The notes under the pieces were generated by a model that was not told where the DNA came from, made no database searches, and saw only the letters and a list, made by a program, of their open reading frames with translations. A stretch of 64,000 nucleotides of DNA from Planktotalea arctica (lineage in GTDB: Bacteria > Pseudomonadota > Alphaproteobacteria > Rhodobacterales > Rhodobacteraceae): contig NZ_MUHR01000001.1 in assembly GCF_002105285.1 (NCBI RefSeq), positions 186,001-250,000 of the forward strand. Reading direction: 5' to 3'. The number at the start of each line of letters is the position of its first letter. Positions within the stretch are counted from its first letter, which is position 1. Shown piece after piece: positions 61,044 through 64,000 of the stretch. The position numbers were made by a program, and so were the translations under genes.

Positions 61044-61163
61044 GGGCGCGTTTCCTCTAAAATCTGTGCAAGTTGGGCGTTTAGTCGCGCCTTCTACACC
61101 TTGCCATGAGCGCGCGAAAGCCATAGATAGCCGCGCAACGATATCCAACAGGACACGCGCGAT

Positions 61164-61682
61164 ATGTTTGACACGATGACATTTACAAAGGTGCTTGGCG
61201 GCTTTTGCGGCGCACTTCTGATCTTCCTTCTCGCCGGTTACGGCGCTGAGAATCTTTATCACACGGGTCCGAAAGGTCACGGAGAAGATCATGTACAGGG
61301 CTATGTGATCGAAGTCGAAGACGACGGCGCAGACGCTGCCGAAGACGAGGGTCCCGATCTGCTCACTTTGATCGCTCAGGCGGAAATCGACAAGGGCGAG
61401 CGCGTCTATGGCAAGTGCCGTGCCTGTCACAAGCTGGAGGACGGTGCCAACGGCACGGGTCCACATCTGTTTAACACGGTAAACCGTGATAAAGGTTCGA
61501 TTGACGGATTTACCTATTCGAGCGCTATGGCAGAAATGCCCGGCAATTGGGGCTATGTAGAGCTCGACGCCTTCCTCGAGGATCCCAAGGGTTACGTGCG
61601 CGGCACCAAGATGAGCTTCTCTGGCCTGAAAAAGATCGAGGATCGCGCAAACTTGATCGCTTATCTGGAAACCATCCAGTAA
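61164..61682 (+). CDS. Membrane-anchored cytochrome c (CycM/c552-like)
   Basis: 172 residues. An uncleaved N-terminal span (KVLGGFCGALLIFLLAGYGA), an acidic linker (EVEDDGADAAEDEGPD) and one haem c domain with CRACH and the methionine ligand in GTKMSFSGLKKIEDRANLIA. It carries electrons to terminal oxidases from the outer face of the membrane. It is next to prephenate dehydratase, as in other Rhodobacterales. Confidence 0.92.
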   Translation: MFDTMTFTKVLGGFCGALLIFLLAGYGAENLYHTGPKGHGEDHVQGYVIEVEDDGADAAEDEGPDLLTLIAQAEIDKGERVYGKCRACHKLEDGANGTGPHLFNTVNRDKGSIDGFTYSSAMAEMPGNWGYVELDAFLEDPKGYVRGTKMSFSGLKKIEDRANLIAYLETIQ

Positions 61683-61712
61683 CGCAAACCGCTTTGATTT
61701 GAATAGAAAGAG

Positions 61713-61743
61713 CCGCTCTGCTGTTTTGCAGAGCGGTTTTTTT
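61713..61743 (+). terminator. Terminator of the cytochrome c gene
   Basis: CCGCTCTGC and GCAGAGCGG form a 9-bp stem with a TGTTTT loop followed by seven T. Confidence 0.88.
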
Positions 61744-61885
61744 GTGCCTGTCGTTAAGCGAAGGGTGCGCATCGGCTTTTATCACGACGAGTTCATCCAT
61801 TCAGCGCTTGAATGTGACAAGCGCAGCGCTTTAGCTATGTATAAGTGGTATGGCCAGCACAGCAGCAGCTATCGGGAGGTATAAT

Positions 61886-63826
61886 ATGTCGAGCAAATCC
61901 CCAATTCGCGAACTTGTTTTGAAACGCCGTGACGTCATGCTCGGCATGGCGGCTAGTGGCGCTGGAGCTGCGATGGGCTTCCAACCCGGCTTTGCCCGCG
62001 CAAGCGATGGCACCTCGGAGTTGGTGAAGAGCCACGGCTATTCTTTCTTCGGCGATCTGAAATATCCTCCTGATTTTACGCATTTCGATTACGTGAACCC
62101 CGACGCGCCCAAGGGCGGAGAGATTTCGATGTCCGCGCGCGGAACCTTCGACGGTATGAACCGCTGGGCAAGCAAAGGGCGTCCCGGTCTTTATTCGGGC
62201 CTTGTCGCCGAAGCGATGCTGGCGCGCGCGCCCTTTGATGAGGCGGTTCCGGCGGATTCGATCACAGATTCTTATTGCCACCTTGCTAAGTCGGTCGAAT
62301 ATCCCAAATCGAAAGAATGGTGCGTTTTCCACATCCGCCCCGAAGCGCGGTTTTCCGATGGCACGCAACTGACGGCGCATGATGCTGCCTTCACGCATAG
62401 CCTGTTCCTCGAGCAGGGCATTCGCAGCTTTGCACGTTCGGTCAAACAGCGCATTTCCAGCGTGGAAGCGATTGATGATCTGACCCTGCGCGCGACCTTC
62501 GTTGATGGCATATCGCGCCGCTCGCTGATCTCTCAGGTGGGCAGTACGCCTGTGTTTTCAAAGGCCTGGTATGAGAAAACGGGCGAGCGACTGGACGAGC
62601 CGTCCTTGCTCACACCGCTTGGAAGCGGCCCCTATGTGGTCGATGATTTCGACATCAATCGCTATATCATCTACAAACGCAATCCTGATTACTGGGGCTG
62701 GCATCTGCCCGTGAACGTGGGCCGCCACAATTTTGATCGTGTCCGCGTCGAGTATTTTCTGGACGAAACCGCAGAATTTGAAGCATTCAAAGCGGGCGAA
62801 TATACCTTCCGCCAAGAGGGCAGCACAAAACGCTGGGCGACGGGATATGATTTCCCAGGCGTTCAAAGTGGCAGCATCAAGCGCGAAGAACTGCCGGACG
62901 GCCTGCCACCCTCGCCTGTGGGTTTCGTGTTCAACATGCAGCGCGCGCCCTTTACCGATATCCGCGTGCGCGAGGCGCTGAGCCTTGCGTTCAACTTCGA
63001 ATGGGTCTCTGCGTCCTTGCAGTACGGGCTGACAACACAGCGCCATTCCTTTGTGCAAAACACCCCGCTCGAAGCGAAAGGCCCGCCGAGCGGTTTGGAG
63101 AAAGTACTTCTGGAAACGCTGGGTGATCTGGTGCCGGCCGAAATGATGCGAGATGATGCAGTGCGTGCGCATACCTCAAATCCTGATACGGTCTCTGATC
63201 GACGCAACCAGCGCAAAGCCTTGAAACTGCTTCAAGATGCGGGCTGGAGCGTCGGAAGTGATGGTAAATTCCGCGACGCGGATGGCACGCTGGTCGAATT
63301 TGACATCATGCTTTCGTCCAGCACCAGCGACACCGCAGAGGCGATCATCACCACCTATGTTCAGACCTTGAACAAATGGGGGATCACCGCTGGGATGGAT
63401 AAGGTCGATTCAGCGCAATATCAGGGCCGTTTCCTAGATAAGGACTTCGATATGATGTACACGCGCAACCATGCGTTTATGTCTGCGGGCACGGGGCTTA
63501 ACCAGCTTTATGGCTCTGAAACGGCCATCGTTTCGTCGTATAACCCCCAATCACTGCAAAGCCCGTTGGTGGACGCGATCATAGAAGGGTCGTTGCAAAC
63601 CAGTTCGCGCGAAGAGGAAGAGGCAGCGCTCATGGCGCTCGATCGTGCCTTGCGCTACCTGCGGATTCAGATCCCGAGCGGCTATGTCGCAGAGAATTGG
63701 GTCGCGTCCTACGACATGTACGAACATCCCGAAAACCTGCCGCCCCTTGCCTTGGGCGCGCTTGATTTCTGGTGGTTCAATCAGGACAAATACGAGGCGC
63801 TGAAAGCCTCCGGCGCGCTGAGGTAA
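61886..63826 (+). CDS. Family 5 peptide-binding protein of a YejABEF-type transporter
   Basis: 646 residues from ATG 61886 (GGGAGGT upstream). An N-terminal KRRDVMLGMAASGAGAAMGF resembles a Tat signal sequence. The body is a SBP_bac_5 family binding protein (YVNPDAPKGGEISMSARGTF, SDGTQLTAHDAAFTHSLFLE, MQRAPFTDIRVREALSLAFN), closest to YejA of microcin C/peptide importers. It binds a peptide-like ligand in the periplasm. The permease gene follows after 6 bp. Confidence 0.9.
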   Translation: MSSKSPIRELVLKRRDVMLGMAASGAGAAMGFQPGFARASDGTSELVKSHGYSFFGDLKYPPDFTHFDYVNPDAPKGGEISMSARGTFDGMNRWASKGRPGLYSGLVAEAMLARAPFDEAVPADSITDSYCHLAKSVEYPKSKEWCVFHIRPEARFSDGTQLTAHDAAFTHSLFLEQGIRSFARSVKQRISSVEAIDDLTLRATFVDGISRRSLISQVGSTPVFSKAWYEKTGERLDEPSLLTPLGSGPYVVDDFDINRYIIYKRNPDYWGWHLPVNVGRHNFDRVRVEYFLDETAEFEAFKAGEYTFRQEGSTKRWATGYDFPGVQSGSIKREELPDGLPPSPVGFVFNMQRAPFTDIRVREALSLAFNFEWVSASLQYGLTTQRHSFVQNTPLEAKGPPSGLEKVLLETLGDLVPAEMMRDDAVRAHTSNPDTVSDRRNQRKALKLLQDAGWSVGSDGKFRDADGTLVEFDIMLSSSTSDTAEAIITTYVQTLNKWGITAGMDKVDSAQYQGRFLDKDFDMMYTRNHAFMSAGTGLNQLYGSETAIVSSYNPQSLQSPLVDAIIEGSLQTSSREEEEAALMALDRALRYLRIQIPSGYVAENWVASYDMYEHPENLPPLALGALDFWWFNQDKYEALKASGALR

Positions 63827-63832
63827 TTTGCT

Positions 63833-64000
63833 TTGGGTGCCTATATTCTTCGACGGCTTTTGCTGATCATTCCGACGCTGCTCGGGATTATGATCGTGAA
63901 TTTCACGCTGGTGCAGTTCGTGCCGGGCGGCCCTGTGGAGCAGGTTCTGGCCCAGATGCAGGGTGGCGGCGATGTGTTCGAGGGGTTTTCCGGCGGCGGC
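63833..64000 (+). CDS. ABC transporter permease (YejB-type), 5' end
   Basis: 56 codons visible before the right edge, starting at TTG 63833 (LGAYILRRLLLIIPTLLGIM). The motif IVNFTLVQFVPGGPVEQVLA is the typical N-terminal span of DppB/OppB/YejB permeases. The gene continues beyond the window. Confidence 0.8.
   Translation, partial: MGAYILRRLLLIIPTLLGIMIVNFTLVQFVPGGPVEQVLAQMQGGGDVFEGFSGGG

Noticed and set aside
61044-61772. Upstream extension of the prephenate dehydratase frame
   Set aside because: It runs antisense through the cytochrome c gene; the ATG at 61043 with AGAGGAA is the family start.
1-64000. CRISPR arrays, prophage or insertion sequences
   Set aside because: No regularly spaced repeats, no capsid/integrase/transposase genes and no terminal inverted repeats with target duplications were seen.

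Overview
The window is a chromosomal segment of an alphaproteobacterium, most probably a marine Rhodobacterales (Roseobacter-group) bacterium. The reasoning: a complete taurine dissimilation set in roseobacter style (TauR of the MocR type, Tpa, Xsc, Pta, TauE and a SoeABC-like sulfite dehydrogenase), plus housekeeping genes typical of that order (TrcR/DUF1013, a TIGR02300-type acidic protein, COQ9, membrane-anchored cytochrome c, DUF1523, 4.5S RNA beside dnaX and nudC). The genus cannot be told from the sequence alone.

Layout. 1-6.8 kb: catabolic genes (VOC fragment, class II aldolase, NAD-binding epimerase-like protein, PaaX-type regulator, succinate-semialdehyde dehydrogenase, creatinase, and a convergent glycine amidinotransferase). 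7.0-14.5 kb: a same-strand block of uncharacterised genes: coiled-coil protein, unknown protein, AAA+ ATPase, a 31-residue membrane peptide, a probable cargo gene, unknown 455-residue protein, two-span membrane protein and DUF1523 protein. This is the best candidate here for an undescribed system. 14.5-15.3 kb: decayed DNA with a GMC oxidoreductase pseudogene and a G11 run. 15.3-32.7 kb: the taurine island. xsc-pta-tauE-soeABC plus a double SnoaL-like gene form one leftward run, tauR lies upstream, and tauABC and tpa diverge farther right. A ProC-like pseudogene and other debris separate the two halves. Three promoters carry paired CTGG-type boxes spaced 23 bp apart, which I read as TauR operators.

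32.7-46 kb: methyltransferase, LysR, P450, LysE, accA, an orphan gene, map, sfsA, then a tightly overlapping operon (MoaB/CinA-like, GNAT, AhpD-like, OmpA-like). After it come a broken cytochrome b561/EF-hand pair with an intact divergent MarR, then trmL, a GntR regulator with a perfect operator palindrome, and a YgjP-like metalloprotease. 46-53 kb: TIGR02300-type gene, tRNA-Ala(GGC) with a degenerate copy of its 3' end 112 bp downstream, two EF-hand proteins, a CAP lipoprotein, rpsU, COQ9, a quinone oxidoreductase, RNase T2, trcR and a deleted sulfatase. 53-64 kb: ornithine decarboxylase-like gene, the dnaX/ybaB/recR group, a phosphatase, SRP RNA, nudC, prephenate dehydratase, cytochrome c, and the start of a YejAB-type peptide transporter.

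How they work together. Taurine is imported by TauABC and deaminated by Tpa to sulfoacetaldehyde. Xsc cleaves this to acetyl phosphate and sulfite, Pta makes acetyl-CoA, and sulfite is oxidised by SoeABC or exported by TauE. A short intergenic repeat (core AGTTTA, then 4-7 bases, then AAGATGAAG or its GAAGATGAAG form) occurs seven times. Pseudogenes at five places (14.9, 26.5, 42.8, 43.2 and 52.6 kb) indicate ongoing gene loss around otherwise intact operons. I found no insertion sequence, prophage or CRISPR array.
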